Assembly: GCF_005503535.1 (NCBI RefSeq)
Contig: NZ_SCNN01000015.1
Location: forward strand, 1-64,000
DNA: 64,000 bases
Reading direction: 5' to 3'
From: Mesorhizobium comanense
GTDB lineage: Bacteria > Pseudomonadota > Alphaproteobacteria > Rhizobiales > Rhizobiaceae
In this document: positions 41,817-51,211 of the stretch, piece by piece
How the letters are laid out: every line of letters starts with the position of its first letter
Position numbering within the stretch: the first letter of the stretch is position 1
Translations under genes and position numbers: made by a program
Notes under the pieces: generated by a model
What the model saw: only the letters and a program-made list of their open reading frames with translations
What the model was told of the DNA's origin: nothing
Databases searched by the model: none

Positions 41817-42833
41817 ATGAAACTGTTGAAGAACTGCCTTTTGGCGGGGCTGACCGCGCTGACGCTGCTGGGCGCGGCGCAAGTCACGACCGCGCAGGAA
41901 ACCGACCAGGTCGGCCGCTCGACCTATCTCGAATCGCTCAAGGGCAAGAAGGTCATCTTCGTGCCGATCTCGCAGGGCATGGACCTCAACCAGGCCTGGG
42001 TGGTGGTCTGGCAGCGTCACGCCGCCCGCTACGGCTTCACGCTTGAAGTGCGCGATCCCTCCGGCGACACCAATGCCGGCATCCGCGCCATGCAGGGTGC
42101 CATCGCCGAGAAGCCCGACCTGATCATCGTGCAGAACCCCGACGTTCAGACCTACGCCCGCCTTCTGAAGCAGGCGCAGGCCGCCGGCATCAAGGTGCTG
42201 CAGGTCAACATGCAGTCGGCGACCCAGACCGACTCCTATGTCGGCAATGACTGGATCGAGATGGGCCGCCTCGAAATGGGCGAACTGGCCAAGCACTGCA
42301 CCGGCCCCAACGCCGTCTCGCACAAGGTCGTGTGGTTGGCCGGCGTCCAGACCGGCGCCGCCAACATCTATATGCGCACGGGCATCGACGAAGTGCTGAA
42401 GGCCAATCCCGAGCTGCAGCTCGTCTCCGACCAGCCGGCCGACTACATGAGCGAGAAAGCCCGCCAGATCACCGAGACCGTGCTCCAGCAGCATCCGGAC
42501 CTCTGCGGCATCATGGGCATCTGGGACAATGCCGAGGTTGGCGCGGGTGCCGCCGTCGTTGCCGCCGGCAAGCAGGACCAGGTCACCATCGTCACCAACG
42601 GCGCCGGCAGCGCCACGGGCTGCGAGAGCATCAAGAACGGCCTGCTCGACGTGATCTTCAACTTCAACGCCCCGATCCAGGCCGAGATCGCCGCACAGCA
42701 GATTTCCGAACTGCTGCAGCAGCCCGGCCGCAAGGCCGGCAGCGAGAAGACCATCTTCTTCGGCCCGATCACCCGCGTCGACAAGACCAACGCGACCGGC
42801 AGGAACTGCTGGAAGCTCGACGAGCTCAAGTAA
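41817..42833 (+). CDS. Sugar-type ABC transporter substrate-binding protein
   Basis: This is a 338-aa periplasmic protein with signal peptide MKLLKNCLLAGLTALTLLGA (cleavage near TAQ). The fold follows ribose-binding-like proteins: KKVIFVPISQGMDLNQAWVV, AIAEKPDLIIVQNPDVQTYA, and LCGIMGIWDNAEVGAGAAVV. GGGAGG precedes the ATG. It is placed between the two permease genes. Two Cys pairs are present in the mature part (CTGP, PDLC and GCES, RNCWK), which is more than usual for this family. The ligand is unknown. Confidence 0.92.
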   Translation: MKLLKNCLLAGLTALTLLGAAQVTTAQETDQVGRSTYLESLKGKKVIFVPISQGMDLNQAWVVVWQRHAARYGFTLEVRDPSGDTNAGIRAMQGAIAEKPDLIIVQNPDVQTYARLLKQAQAAGIKVLQVNMQSATQTDSYVGNDWIEMGRLEMGELAKHCTGPNAVSHKVVWLAGVQTGAANIYMRTGIDEVLKANPELQLVSDQPADYMSEKARQITETVLQQHPDLCGIMGIWDNAEVGAGAAVVAAGKQDQVTIVTNGAGSATGCESIKNGLLDVIFNFNAPIQAEIAAQQISELLQQPGRKAGSEKTIFFGPITRVDKTNATGRNCWKLDELK

Positions 42834-42845
42834 CGGACTGACTTG

Positions 42846-44963
42846 ATGAGCATGGCCGAAAGCCTTGTGCGCTGGCGCTACCGCCTGCTCCCCGACCACG
42901 TGGTCGGGGAGATCCTGACCAAGAAGTGGATCGACAGCGTCATCCCCTTCACGGCGCTGGTGATCCTGTGCGCGATCTTCGGCTCGATCGTGCCGGGCTT
43001 CTTCGACCTGACGACGCTGACCAATCTCAGCGGCCAGACCGCCGAGCTTGGCCTGGTCGTGCTCGGCATGACCATCGTCATGGTGTCCGGCGGCATCGAC
43101 CTGTCCGTCGGCTCGACCTTCGCGCTCGCCGTTCTGGTCACGCTCTACGGCATGAATGTCGAGCAATGGAGCTTCGGCACCGGCCTGCTCGCATGCCTGG
43201 GCCTCGGCGTCGTCTGCGGCGCCATCAATGGCTTCCTGGTCGGTTTCCTGCGCATGCGGGCATTCCTGACCACGCTGGTCACGCTCATCATCTACCGCTC
43301 GACCTTCGACATCGTCTTCCCGCAGGTCTCGACGCCGATCGTCACCAGCGGTCCGGATTCCCCGGCCTATGATTTCCTCGGCTTCGGTACGCTCTGGGGC
43401 GTGCCGACATCCTTCGTCGTCTTCGTGGTCATCGCGCTGGCGATCCACCTCGTCCTGTCGCGCGCCCGTTACGGCTGGCGGCTGTTCGCGGTCGGCGGCG
43501 CGCGCCGCTCCGCCTACAATGCCGGCATCAATGTGCGTTTCATCCTGTTCAGCGCCTATGTGCTGTGCTCGGTGCTGGTCGCGCTCTCCGGCTTCTTCTT
43601 CTCGGCCCGCATCGGCAGCGCCGCTTCCGATATCGGCACCGGGCTCGAACTGCAGGTGCTGACCGCGACCGTGCTCGGCGGCATTTCCCTGGGCGGCGGG
43701 CGCGGCTCGGTGGCCAAGGCGCTGATGGGCACGGTCTTCGTGCTCGTCCTGTCGAACAGCCTTCTGGCGCTTGCCGTACCCGGCCCGGTCAATTTCCTGA
43801 TCCTCGGCTTCGTCTTGCTCTTGTCGGTGCTGCTCGACGTGCGCTGGGTCAAGAACCGTCACAAGATCCTGCGCAGCGTCTACATCTCGCCGACCTTCGC
43901 CAAGATGCCGCAGGCAATCTCGACCGCGCCGGGCGCGCCGATGGCCGTCAACGACCGGCTCAAGGATGTCGGCGTCATCGGCCTCGGTTTCCTCGACGGC
44001 GCCGAGGATGTCATCTTCGACCGCCAGGACCGCCTCTACACCGGCAGCCGCCAGGGCGACATCCTGCGCTTCAAGCCGCCGCACTACACCGAGAGCGAAG
44101 TGTTCGCCCATATTGGCGGCTCGCCGCTCGGCATGGCCTTCGATCGCGACGACAACCTAGTCATCTGCGTCGCCGGCATGGGCCTCTACCAGGTCTCGCC
44201 GGCCGGCGAGGTCAAGCTCCTGACCGCCGAGACCAACCGCTCGCTGACTTCGGTGGTCGACGACTCGACCATGAAGCTCGCCGACGACTGCGATATCCTG
44301 CCCGACGGCCGCATCGTCTTCTCCGAGGCCACCGTGCGCTTCGAGATGCACGACTGGTACGCCGACGCGCTGGAAAGTCGTGGCAATGGACGCATCATCG
44401 TCCACGATCCCAAAACCGGCTCGACGCGCACGCTTTTGTCGAACCTCGTCTTCCCGAACGGCATCTGCACCGCCTTCGACGGCCAGTCCGTGCTGTTCGC
44501 CGAAAGCTGGGCCTGCCGCATCAGCCGCTACTATTTCGACGGCCCCAAGAAGGGCAAGGTCGAGCGCGTCCTCGAGGGCCTCCCCGGCTATCCCGACAAC
44601 ATCAACCGTGCCTCGGACGGCACCTACTGGCTGGCGCTGATGGGCATGCGCACGCCGGCGCTCGACCTGTCGCTCGAAATGCCGGGCTTCCGACGCCGCA
44701 TGGCGCGGCGCGTGTCCGAGGACGCCTGGCTGATGCCCAATCTCAACACCGGCTGCGTGCTGCGCTTCGACGAGAACGGCAACATCCTCGAAAGCCTCTG
44801 GGACCAGGCCGGCGAGAAGCATCCGATGATCACCTCCATGCGCGAGCACAAGGGCACGCTCTATCTCTGCGGCATCTTCAACAACCGCATGGGCACCCTG
44901 CCGCTGAAAGGCGTCGATCCCGACTGGTTCAGCTCGGATTCCTACTGGGGCAAGAAGCCATGA
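42846..44963 (+). CDS. ABC transporter permease fused to a strictosidine-synthase/SMP-30-type beta-propeller
   Basis: This is a 705-aa fusion. Residues 1-345 are an RbsC-type permease (LGLVVLGMTIVMVSGGIDLS, GAINGFLVGFLRMRAFLTTL, LTATVLGGISLGGGRGSV). Residues 365-705 are a six-bladed propeller like strictosidine synthase or SMP-30/gluconolactonase. The calcium-site residues are E387 in AEDVIFD, N538 in FPNGIC and D584 in YPDNINR, so this propeller could bind metal and hydrolyse a lactone. The orientation of the propeller, cytoplasmic or periplasmic, depends on the helix count. Its stop overlaps the next gene, a second propeller. The frame is open with no break, so the fusion is not an artefact visible here. 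Confidence 0.92.
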   Translation: MSMAESLVRWRYRLLPDHVVGEILTKKWIDSVIPFTALVILCAIFGSIVPGFFDLTTLTNLSGQTAELGLVVLGMTIVMVSGGIDLSVGSTFALAVLVTLYGMNVEQWSFGTGLLACLGLGVVCGAINGFLVGFLRMRAFLTTLVTLIIYRSTFDIVFPQVSTPIVTSGPDSPAYDFLGFGTLWGVPTSFVVFVVIALAIHLVLSRARYGWRLFAVGGARRSAYNAGINVRFILFSAYVLCSVLVALSGFFFSARIGSAASDIGTGLELQVLTATVLGGISLGGGRGSVAKALMGTVFVLVLSNSLLALAVPGPVNFLILGFVLLLSVLLDVRWVKNRHKILRSVYISPTFAKMPQAISTAPGAPMAVNDRLKDVGVIGLGFLDGAEDVIFDRQDRLYTGSRQGDILRFKPPHYTESEVFAHIGGSPLGMAFDRDDNLVICVAGMGLYQVSPAGEVKLLTAETNRSLTSVVDDSTMKLADDCDILPDGRIVFSEATVRFEMHDWYADALESRGNGRIIVHDPKTGSTRTLLSNLVFPNGICTAFDGQSVLFAESWACRISRYYFDGPKKGKVERVLEGLPGYPDNINRASDGTYWLALMGMRTPALDLSLEMPGFRRRMARRVSEDAWLMPNLNTGCVLRFDENGNILESLWDQAGEKHPMITSMREHKGTLYLCGIFNNRMGTLPLKGVDPDWFSSDSYWGKKP

Positions 44964-46054
44964 GCGCCGTGAGCCGGCTTTTCGACCGCTTTCTCGGCCG
45001 CGGCGACTGGGCCGTCACGGTGCCGACGCTGGACGGTCCGCTGCTGCCAAACCAGGGGCTGGAGGAAGCACCGACATTCGCCAGCCTGCCCGAGGCCGAC
45101 AATCTCGTGCGCACCGAAAAGGGCATACTGGCGAGCAGCGCGAACCGGCTGATGCGCCTCGGCGCCGACGGCCAGGCCGAAGTGCTGCAGGAATTTTCCG
45201 GCGAGATCACCGCGCTTGCCCATGCGCGCGGCATGACCGCCGTCGCGGTCGACGGCAAGGGTGTAACGATCCGCGGCGGCCTGCATGACGGGCGCGAGCC
45301 CACGGGCGACGAGGCGCGCAGGCTGTCCTGCGTCACCGCCCTCACCTTCCTTGACTCCAACAGCCTGCTGATCGCCAACGGCTCCGCCTCGCTGCCAGCC
45401 AGCGGCTGGCGCCGCGACCTGATGGAGAAGAACGCGTCCGGTTCGCTGTGGCGCCTCGACCTCAAGAGCGGCCGGCTTGAACTGGTCCGCGACGGCCTCG
45501 CCTGGCCCGCCGGCATCGCCACGACAGGTTCCAACCGCATCTATGTCACCGAAGCCTGGCGCCACCGCGTGCTGGCCATCGACCTCGCCACCAGGGCCAC
45601 CGCGCCGGTGCTGGAACACCTGCCGGCCTATCCCGCACGCATCGCGCCCGCCTTCAACGCCGGCTACTGGCTGAGCTTCTATTCCGTCCGCAACCAGCTG
45701 GTGGAGTTCATCCTGCGCGAGGATGGCTACCGCAAGCGCATGCTGGCCGAGGTTCCCGAGGCCTACTGGGTGGCGCCGTCGCTCCACTCATGGCGCGATT
45801 ACCGCGAACCGATGCAAGGCAGCCAGTTGAAGCAGATGAATGTGCTGAAGCCCTATGCGGTCACCCGGTCCTACGGGTTGGTGGTGCATTGCGACCAGAA
45901 CATGAAGCCGCTGTCGAGTTTCCATTCACGCGCCGACGGCAAGGTGCACGGCACGCTCAGCGCCTGCGAAACCGGCGACGACCTGCTCGTCGCCTCGCGC
46001 GGCGGCTCCCGGATCGTGCGCGTGGCCGCCGCAGCCAGCGGCAAGCGGGGTTAA
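44960..46054 (+). CDS. Strictosidine-synthase/SMP-30-like propeller protein with degenerate metal site
   Basis: This 364-aa protein resembles the propeller half of the preceding gene product (LWRLDLKSGRLELVRDGLAW, RIYVTEAWRHRVLAIDLATR). The Asn of the family N-G-I motif is A184 (WPAGIA), and the Asp of PDN is A226 (YPARIA). Two metal ligands are therefore lost and enzymatic activity is doubtful. It has no signal peptide. The ATG overlaps the fused permease stop by 4 nt, so the two are made together; it might be a structural or sensory partner. Confidence 0.85.
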   Translation: MSAVSRLFDRFLGRGDWAVTVPTLDGPLLPNQGLEEAPTFASLPEADNLVRTEKGILASSANRLMRLGADGQAEVLQEFSGEITALAHARGMTAVAVDGKGVTIRGGLHDGREPTGDEARRLSCVTALTFLDSNSLLIANGSASLPASGWRRDLMEKNASGSLWRLDLKSGRLELVRDGLAWPAGIATTGSNRIYVTEAWRHRVLAIDLATRATAPVLEHLPAYPARIAPAFNAGYWLSFYSVRNQLVEFILREDGYRKRMLAEVPEAYWVAPSLHSWRDYREPMQGSQLKQMNVLKPYAVTRSYGLVVHCDQNMKPLSSFHSRADGKVHGTLSACETGDDLLVASRGGSRIVRVAAAASGKRG

Positions 46055-46057
46055 GCG

Positions 46058-47557
46058 ATGTCGGACGCCAACATCATCGAACTCCGGGGCGCGGCCAAGG
46101 CCTTCTCGCGCATCCCCGCCTTCAAGAACGTCGACTTCGACCTGCGCAAGGGCGAGATCCACGCGCTTCTCGGCGAAAACGGCGCCGGCAAGTCGACGCT
46201 GACCAAGGTCATGGCGGGCGTGTTCAAGCTGACCGAGGGCAAGATGACCTTCGACGGCAAGGACGTGTCGTTCGCCACGCCCGCCGAGGCACTGCGCGCC
46301 GGCATCGCCATGGTGTTCCAGGAAACCAATCTCGTGCCGGCCATGACGGTGGCGCAGAACCTCTATCTCGGCGAAGAGAAGATGTTCAACCGGCTGCGCG
46401 GCCTCTACATCCAGGCGCGCCAGTTCCTCGCCGGCATGGGCTTTCAGGTCGACCCGACGGCGCAGGTCAGCACGCTGGGCGCGGCGCACAAGCAGATGGT
46501 CGAGATCGCGCGCGCCGTCCACCACAAGGCCCGCGTCATCATCTTCGACGAGCCGACCGCGACATTGACGCCGGAGGAGAAGAGCCATTTCTTCAACCTC
46601 CTGCAGCGTCTGGTGAAGGAAGGCATCGCGGTGATCTTCATCACCCATGCGCTGGAAGAGGCGCTCGCGGTCGCCAACCGCATCACCGTCATGCGCGACG
46701 GCGAGATCGTCGCGTCCGGCGATGCCAAGGGCTTCACGCGCGCTTCCATCGTGCAGGCCATGGTCGGCCGCACGCTGACCGAAACGCTGCATGGCGAGGT
46801 CAAGCGCACGGCGCGCCCCTATGGCGACAAGGTGCTTTCGGTCGAGAACCTGTCCTGCGCCGGGCTGGTGCGCAACTCGTCCTTCTCGGTCTTCTCGGGC
46901 CAGGTGACCGGCATGTTCGGCCTTGTCGGCGCCGGCCGCACGGAAATGGCCAAGGTCGTCGCCGGCCTGTTGAAGCGCAACATCTTCCATGGCGGCGAGA
47001 TTCGCCTGCTTGGCAAATCGGTGCGCTACCGCGTGCCCAGGCCAGCGGTGCGCGACGGCATCGTCTATGTCACCGAGGACCGCAAGGTCGACGGCTTCTT
47101 CGAGACCATGACGGCGGGCGAGAACCTGCAGATAGGCGAACTGACCGAGGGCGCCAACCCGGTCTCGATCGTGTCGCTGTCGCGGGCCAGGCAGCTTGCC
47201 CGTGAGTGGGGCGACCGCCTGAGGCTGAAGCAGATCAGCGACCGCGCCCGGATGATCGAACTCTCCGGCGGCAATCAGCAAAAGGTCGTGATCGCCAAGT
47301 CGCTGATCCAGAAGCCGAAGCTGGTGATCTTCGACGAACCGACGCGCGGCGTCGATGTCGGCGCCATCGTCGAGATCCATCAGTTGATCAGCGATCTTGC
47401 CGACCAGGGCATGGCCGTCGTCGTGATTTCCTCCTATCTGCCTGAGATCCTTGCAGTTTCCGATCGCATCCTGGTGGTCAAGCGTGGCCGCGTGGTGGAA
47501 GAGATGATGCTGTCGGAGGCGACCGAGGAGCGCGTCATGTTCGCCGCGGTGCACTGA
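46058..47557 (+). CDS. Sugar-type ABC transporter ATP-binding protein (two ATPase domains, RbsA-like)
   Basis: This is a 499-aa double ATPase. The N-terminal half has Walker A GENGAGKST and Walker B VIIFDEPTATLTPEEK, but its signature reads TLGAAHKQMVEIARAV where LSxGxxQ is usual. The C-terminal half has the normal degenerate Walker A GLVGAGRTEM and a full signature ELSGGNQQKVVIAKSL. It ends the five-gene operon and starts 3 nt after the propeller stop. Confidence 0.94.
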   Translation: MSDANIIELRGAAKAFSRIPAFKNVDFDLRKGEIHALLGENGAGKSTLTKVMAGVFKLTEGKMTFDGKDVSFATPAEALRAGIAMVFQETNLVPAMTVAQNLYLGEEKMFNRLRGLYIQARQFLAGMGFQVDPTAQVSTLGAAHKQMVEIARAVHHKARVIIFDEPTATLTPEEKSHFFNLLQRLVKEGIAVIFITHALEEALAVANRITVMRDGEIVASGDAKGFTRASIVQAMVGRTLTETLHGEVKRTARPYGDKVLSVENLSCAGLVRNSSFSVFSGQVTGMFGLVGAGRTEMAKVVAGLLKRNIFHGGEIRLLGKSVRYRVPRPAVRDGIVYVTEDRKVDGFFETMTAGENLQIGELTEGANPVSIVSLSRARQLAREWGDRLRLKQISDRARMIELSGGNQQKVVIAKSLIQKPKLVIFDEPTRGVDVGAIVEIHQLISDLADQGMAVVVISSYLPEILAVSDRILVVKRGRVVEEMMLSEATEERVMFAAVH

Positions 47558-47681
47558 GCGCCGCTTGGCGCGGGAAACGTCTTGCCGGCTAAACCAGGAC
47601 CAATGGTTGGACCGGCCCTATTGCCTTGCAATCACTTGCGCGTCTGAATAGGTCAGGAGGTCACCTGCTACCTGAACGGAC

Positions 47682-48578
47682 ATGTCCAGCATCAACCTCA
47701 AACTTCTGCAGACGTTCCTGCTTGCCGCCGAAAACGGCAGCTTCCGGCGTGCTGCCGAAGAAAGCAACCGCTCGCCATCGGCCGTCTCCATGCAGATCCG
47801 CGACCTCGAGGAGCAGATCGGCATCTCGCTGTTCATCCGCACCGCGCAACGCGCCAGCCTGACGCCGGAAGGCCAGGTCCTGTTCGAGGAGATCGCCAAT
47901 GCGATGTCGCAGGTGCAGGCCAGCCTCGACCGGCTGACCGAGATCGCCGCGCGGCGCAAGGGCAAGGTGCAGATCGCCTGTGCCCCCACCCTTGCGGCAA
48001 GCCGCCTGGGCGACATACTGGCGACCTTCAAGCTGCGCTATCCCCGCTCGATCGTCGAGGTCATCGAACTGCCCCCGCAGGCCGCCCTCAGCCTGCTGCA
48101 GCAGCAGGAGGTCGAGTTCTATATTGGCCCGGAACTGCCCAACCTGACGGACTTCCAGTTCGAGTCCATCCTCGACGATCCGCTGATGGCCTGCATCCCC
48201 ACCGAAATCTACGGCGGCGAAAAGAAGCTGCTTTTGTCCGACCTGCAGCGCTTCCCGCTCATCCTGCTCAACCGCAAGACGGCGGTGCGCGGGCTGGTCG
48301 ACCGGCTGACGGCGGCCGAAGGCATCGAGCTCAAGCCGCAATACGAGGTCGAAAGCGCGCAGACGGCGGTGGCGCTGGTGTCGTCGGGGCTGGGTGTCTG
48401 CGTCGTCCCCGGCATCGCCATCTCACGCAACGACGAGCGCATGCGCGTGGTGCCCATCGACCACCGCGACGCCCACCGTTCGGTCGGCATCATCACCGCG
48501 CGCGGCTACGTGCACCACTCCTTCTCCGAACAGCTGATGAACCTGATCCGCACCAATTTGCGCGAACTGGCGGGCTAG
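47682..48578 (+). CDS. LysR-family transcriptional regulator
   Basis: This is a 298-aa regulator. The N-terminal HTH is KLLQTFLLAAENGSFRRAAE with SNRSPSAVSMQIRDLEEQIG, followed by the effector-binding domain from residue 90 (KGKVQIACAPTLAASRLGDI). An in-frame TGA directly upstream fixes the ATG at 47682 as the first possible start; AGGAGG lies unusually far, about 20 nt, upstream. It is co-directional with the flanking transporter and ureohydrolase genes, and may control either. Confidence 0.92.
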   Translation: MSSINLKLLQTFLLAAENGSFRRAAEESNRSPSAVSMQIRDLEEQIGISLFIRTAQRASLTPEGQVLFEEIANAMSQVQASLDRLTEIAARRKGKVQIACAPTLAASRLGDILATFKLRYPRSIVEVIELPPQAALSLLQQQEVEFYIGPELPNLTDFQFESILDDPLMACIPTEIYGGEKKLLLSDLQRFPLILLNRKTAVRGLVDRLTAAEGIELKPQYEVESAQTAVALVSSGLGVCVVPGIAISRNDERMRVVPIDHRDAHRSVGIITARGYVHHSFSEQLMNLIRTNLRELAG

Positions 48579-48648
48579 GCACGGCAACGCGCGCGCCAAG
48601 TCGACGTTCCCTCGCCTTCCCATCACCAACCCGCAAAAGGATCCCGAC

Positions 48649-49560
48649 ATGTCCCAGCATCCCGGCTTTCTCGGTTTTCCCGCCCATTTGCCCGGCGGTG
48701 CAAAGCCGCGCGTGGTTCTGTTCGGCGCGCCGCACGGCAGCACCTATCCCGGCGCCGATCCTTCAGGCTTTGCCGCCGCGCCGGCCGCCATCCGCGCCGC
48801 GAGCCAGGGCGATGTGCAATTCCTTGACAGCTGGGACTTCGACCTGGACGGCCCTCTCTTCGCGGACGGCGTATCCTCGTGCGTCGATGCCGGCGACCTC
48901 GCGACATCGGCTTCCGACAATGCCGGAAATCGCAGGCTTGTCGAAGAGAAGACCCGCGCCGTCCTCGACGCCGGCGCCACGCCGGTGATGATGGGTGGCG
49001 ACGATTCCGTGCCCATCCCCTTCTTCGCCGGTTTCGCCGGCCACGGCCCGATCTGGATTTTGCAGATCGATGCCCATATCGACTGGCGCGACGAGCGCTT
49101 CGGCGAGCCGCTCGGCTTTTCCAGCACCATGCGCCGGGCAAGCGAGATGGCCCATGTCGCGGGCATCGTGCAGGTGGGCATGCGCGGCGTCGGCAGCGCC
49201 CGACCACAAGAGGTCGAGACCGCCAGACGCTGGGGCGCCCATCTCGTCACCGCGCGGGAGATCCACGCCGAAGGCGTCCAGGCCACCCTCAAGCACATAC
49301 CCGAGGGCGCGCGCGTGGTGGTGACCCTCGATTGCGACGGGCTCGACCCCGGCATCATGCCAGGTGTGGCCGGTCGCGCGGCCGGCGGGCTGAACTATCA
49401 GCAGGCCATCGGGCTGATCGAAGGCGCGAGCAAGCGCGGCCGTCTCGTCGGCTTCGACCTCATCGAATTCCATACGACAGATGACGTTGCCGGCATCACG
49501 GCGCTCACGGCCGCACGCCTCATCGTCAACGCCATCGGGCGTATCGTCAGGCAGGATTGA
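48649..49560 (+). CDS. Arginase/agmatinase-family ureohydrolase with altered metal ligand
   Basis: This is a 303-aa member of the ureohydrolase family, which cleaves guanidino groups to urea with two Mn ions. The ligands D141, H143, D145 (DAHID) and D228, D230 (DCDGLD) are present. The first metal motif, usually GGDHS, is GGDDS at 116-120, with Asp119 in place of the bridging-site His. Length and other motifs fit agmatinase or guanidinobutyrase-like enzymes. AAAAGGATC precedes the ATG. The preceding LysR gene is its likely regulator. Confidence 0.87.
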   Translation: MSQHPGFLGFPAHLPGGAKPRVVLFGAPHGSTYPGADPSGFAAAPAAIRAASQGDVQFLDSWDFDLDGPLFADGVSSCVDAGDLATSASDNAGNRRLVEEKTRAVLDAGATPVMMGGDDSVPIPFFAGFAGHGPIWILQIDAHIDWRDERFGEPLGFSSTMRRASEMAHVAGIVQVGMRGVGSARPQEVETARRWGAHLVTAREIHAEGVQATLKHIPEGARVVVTLDCDGLDPGIMPGVAGRAAGGLNYQQAIGLIEGASKRGRLVGFDLIEFHTTDDVAGITALTAARLIVNAIGRIVRQD

Positions 49561-49572
49561 GCCGTCGCCGGC

Positions 49573-51069
49573 TCAATCGGTCTGAATCCAGACCGCCTTG
49601 GTCTCCAGATACTCGTGCAGATGCTCGACGCCGCCCTCGCGGCCATAGCCGGACATCTTCATGCCGCCGAACGGCACCGCCGGATCGATGGCATGGTACA
49701 TGTTGACCCACACCGAGCCGGCCTTGACGCGCCGCGCCAGCTTGTGCGCGGTTCCCAGATTGGTGGTGAAGATGCCGGCCGCCAGCCCGTAGGGCGTGGC
49801 ATTGGCGCGCGCGACCGCTTCGTCCAGCGTGTCGAAGGGCATGGCCGAGATGACCGGCCCGAAAATCTCTTCGCGCGCGATCGTCATCTTGTCCGACACC
49901 GCGCCAAAGACGGTCGGCGCGATGAAGTTGCCGCCATCGTAGAGAGCACCCTTCAGCCGCGTGCCGCCGGCCACCAGTTCGGCGCCCTCGTCGCTGCCGG
50001 CCTTGATGTAGCCTTCGACCTTGCCGGCCTGCCTGGCATTGATGAGCGGCCCGATTTCCGTCTGCTCCTCGATGCCGTGGCCGATGCGCAGCTTGCCGGC
50101 GAATTCGCCGACCCGGCGCACGAACTCGTCATGGATCTCGCGCGCCACGAACAGCCGCGAGCCGGCGATGCAGATCTGGCCGGAATGCACGAACACCGCC
50201 ATGGCCGCGACAGGCACGGCCTTGTCGATATCAGCGTCGCGGCAGACAATGATCGGCGACTTGCCGCCGAGTTCCAGCGAGACGCGCTTGAGATTGTTCA
50301 CCCCGGCCCGCGCGATCGCCTGGCCGGTCAGCGTCGAGCCGGTGAACACGATCTTGTTGACGTCTGGGTGCTCGGCCAGCCGCGCGCCGGCTTCCGCCCC
50401 GGTGCCGGTGACGATGTTGACGACGCCGTCCGGCACGCCGGCCTCCTGCATCAGCCGCGCGATCAGCAGCGGTGTCAGCGATGCGTCCTCCGACGGCTTC
50501 AGCACGATGGTGCAGCCGGTGGCGAGCGCCGGCGCGATCTTCCAGATCGACGCGGCGGTCGGCGCATTCCAGGGAATGATGGCGCCGACGACGCCGACCG
50601 GCTCGCGCCTCGTGAAGGTGACGATCTCTCCCGGGATGGAGTTGTCGATCGCCTCGCCATGCAGCGCGGTCGCCATGCCGCCATAGAAGCGCAGCATGCC
50701 GATGACGCGGCGCCGGTTGGCCAGCGTGCGCGTGATCGGCAGCCCCATGTCGAGCGTGTCGGAAACGCTGAGCTCTTCCCAGTGCTTTTCAAACAGATCG
50801 GCGATCCTGAGCAGCACGCATTGCCGCTCGTAGGGCGAAAACTTCGACCAGGGACCTTCGAAGGCGGCACGCGCCGCTGCCACCGCCGCGTCGATGTCGG
50901 CGGCGCCGCCGCGCGGCACCGTGGCCAGCACCTCGCCGGTCGCCGGGTTGAGCGCCTGCATCTCCTGGCCGGATTGCGCCGCGACCCACTTGCCGCCGAT
51001 GAACATCGGCCGGAATTCGCCATGGTAGAGCGTCGTCGCCTTCGCCCTCGGGTCGAAGTTCAGCGTCAT
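49573..51069 (-). CDS. NAD(P)-dependent aldehyde dehydrogenase
   Basis: This is a 498-aa aldehyde dehydrogenase with catalytic C300 in HSGQICIAGSRL, base Glu in SLELGGKSP, cofactor motif IPWNAPTAASIWKIAPALAT and FTGSTLTGQ. AGGAGGAAGAG precedes the ATG at 51069, so the longer frame is rejected. It is convergent with the ureohydrolase gene, 12 bp apart, and divergent from an SDR gene. If these belong together, it may oxidise an aminoaldehyde made from a guanidino or polyamine compound; this is inference. Confidence 0.94.
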   Translation of the reverse strand: MTLNFDPRAKATTLYHGEFRPMFIGGKWVAAQSGQEMQALNPATGEVLATVPRGGAADIDAAVAAARAAFEGPWSKFSPYERQCVLLRIADLFEKHWEELSVSDTLDMGLPITRTLANRRRVIGMLRFYGGMATALHGEAIDNSIPGEIVTFTRREPVGVVGAIIPWNAPTAASIWKIAPALATGCTIVLKPSEDASLTPLLIARLMQEAGVPDGVVNIVTGTGAEAGARLAEHPDVNKIVFTGSTLTGQAIARAGVNNLKRVSLELGGKSPIIVCRDADIDKAVPVAAMAVFVHSGQICIAGSRLFVAREIHDEFVRRVGEFAGKLRIGHGIEEQTEIGPLINARQAGKVEGYIKAGSDEGAELVAGGTRLKGALYDGGNFIAPTVFGAVSDKMTIAREEIFGPVISAMPFDTLDEAVARANATPYGLAAGIFTTNLGTAHKLARRVKAGSVWVNMYHAIDPAVPFGGMKMSGYGREGGVEHLHEYLETKAVWIQTD

Positions 51070-51211
51070 CTCTTCCTCCTTGAGAATTCCGCCGCGACTA
51101 TTACTCCCGCAGTCCGCGACCTCAAACAAGGAAAGCTAAAAGGGCGTTCAGATAATCGGACTGTGCAACGCGCGCGACTTCCCCGATTGTGCCGGCAACG
51201 GAGGAACAGCC

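Noticed and set aside
41802..44111. Very long open frame (over 700 codons) on the minus strand opposite the permease and binding-protein genes
   Set aside because: It is antisense to well-supported transporter genes; its product is a His/Asp/Gly/Arg-rich low-complexity sequence typical of shadows of high-GC genes.
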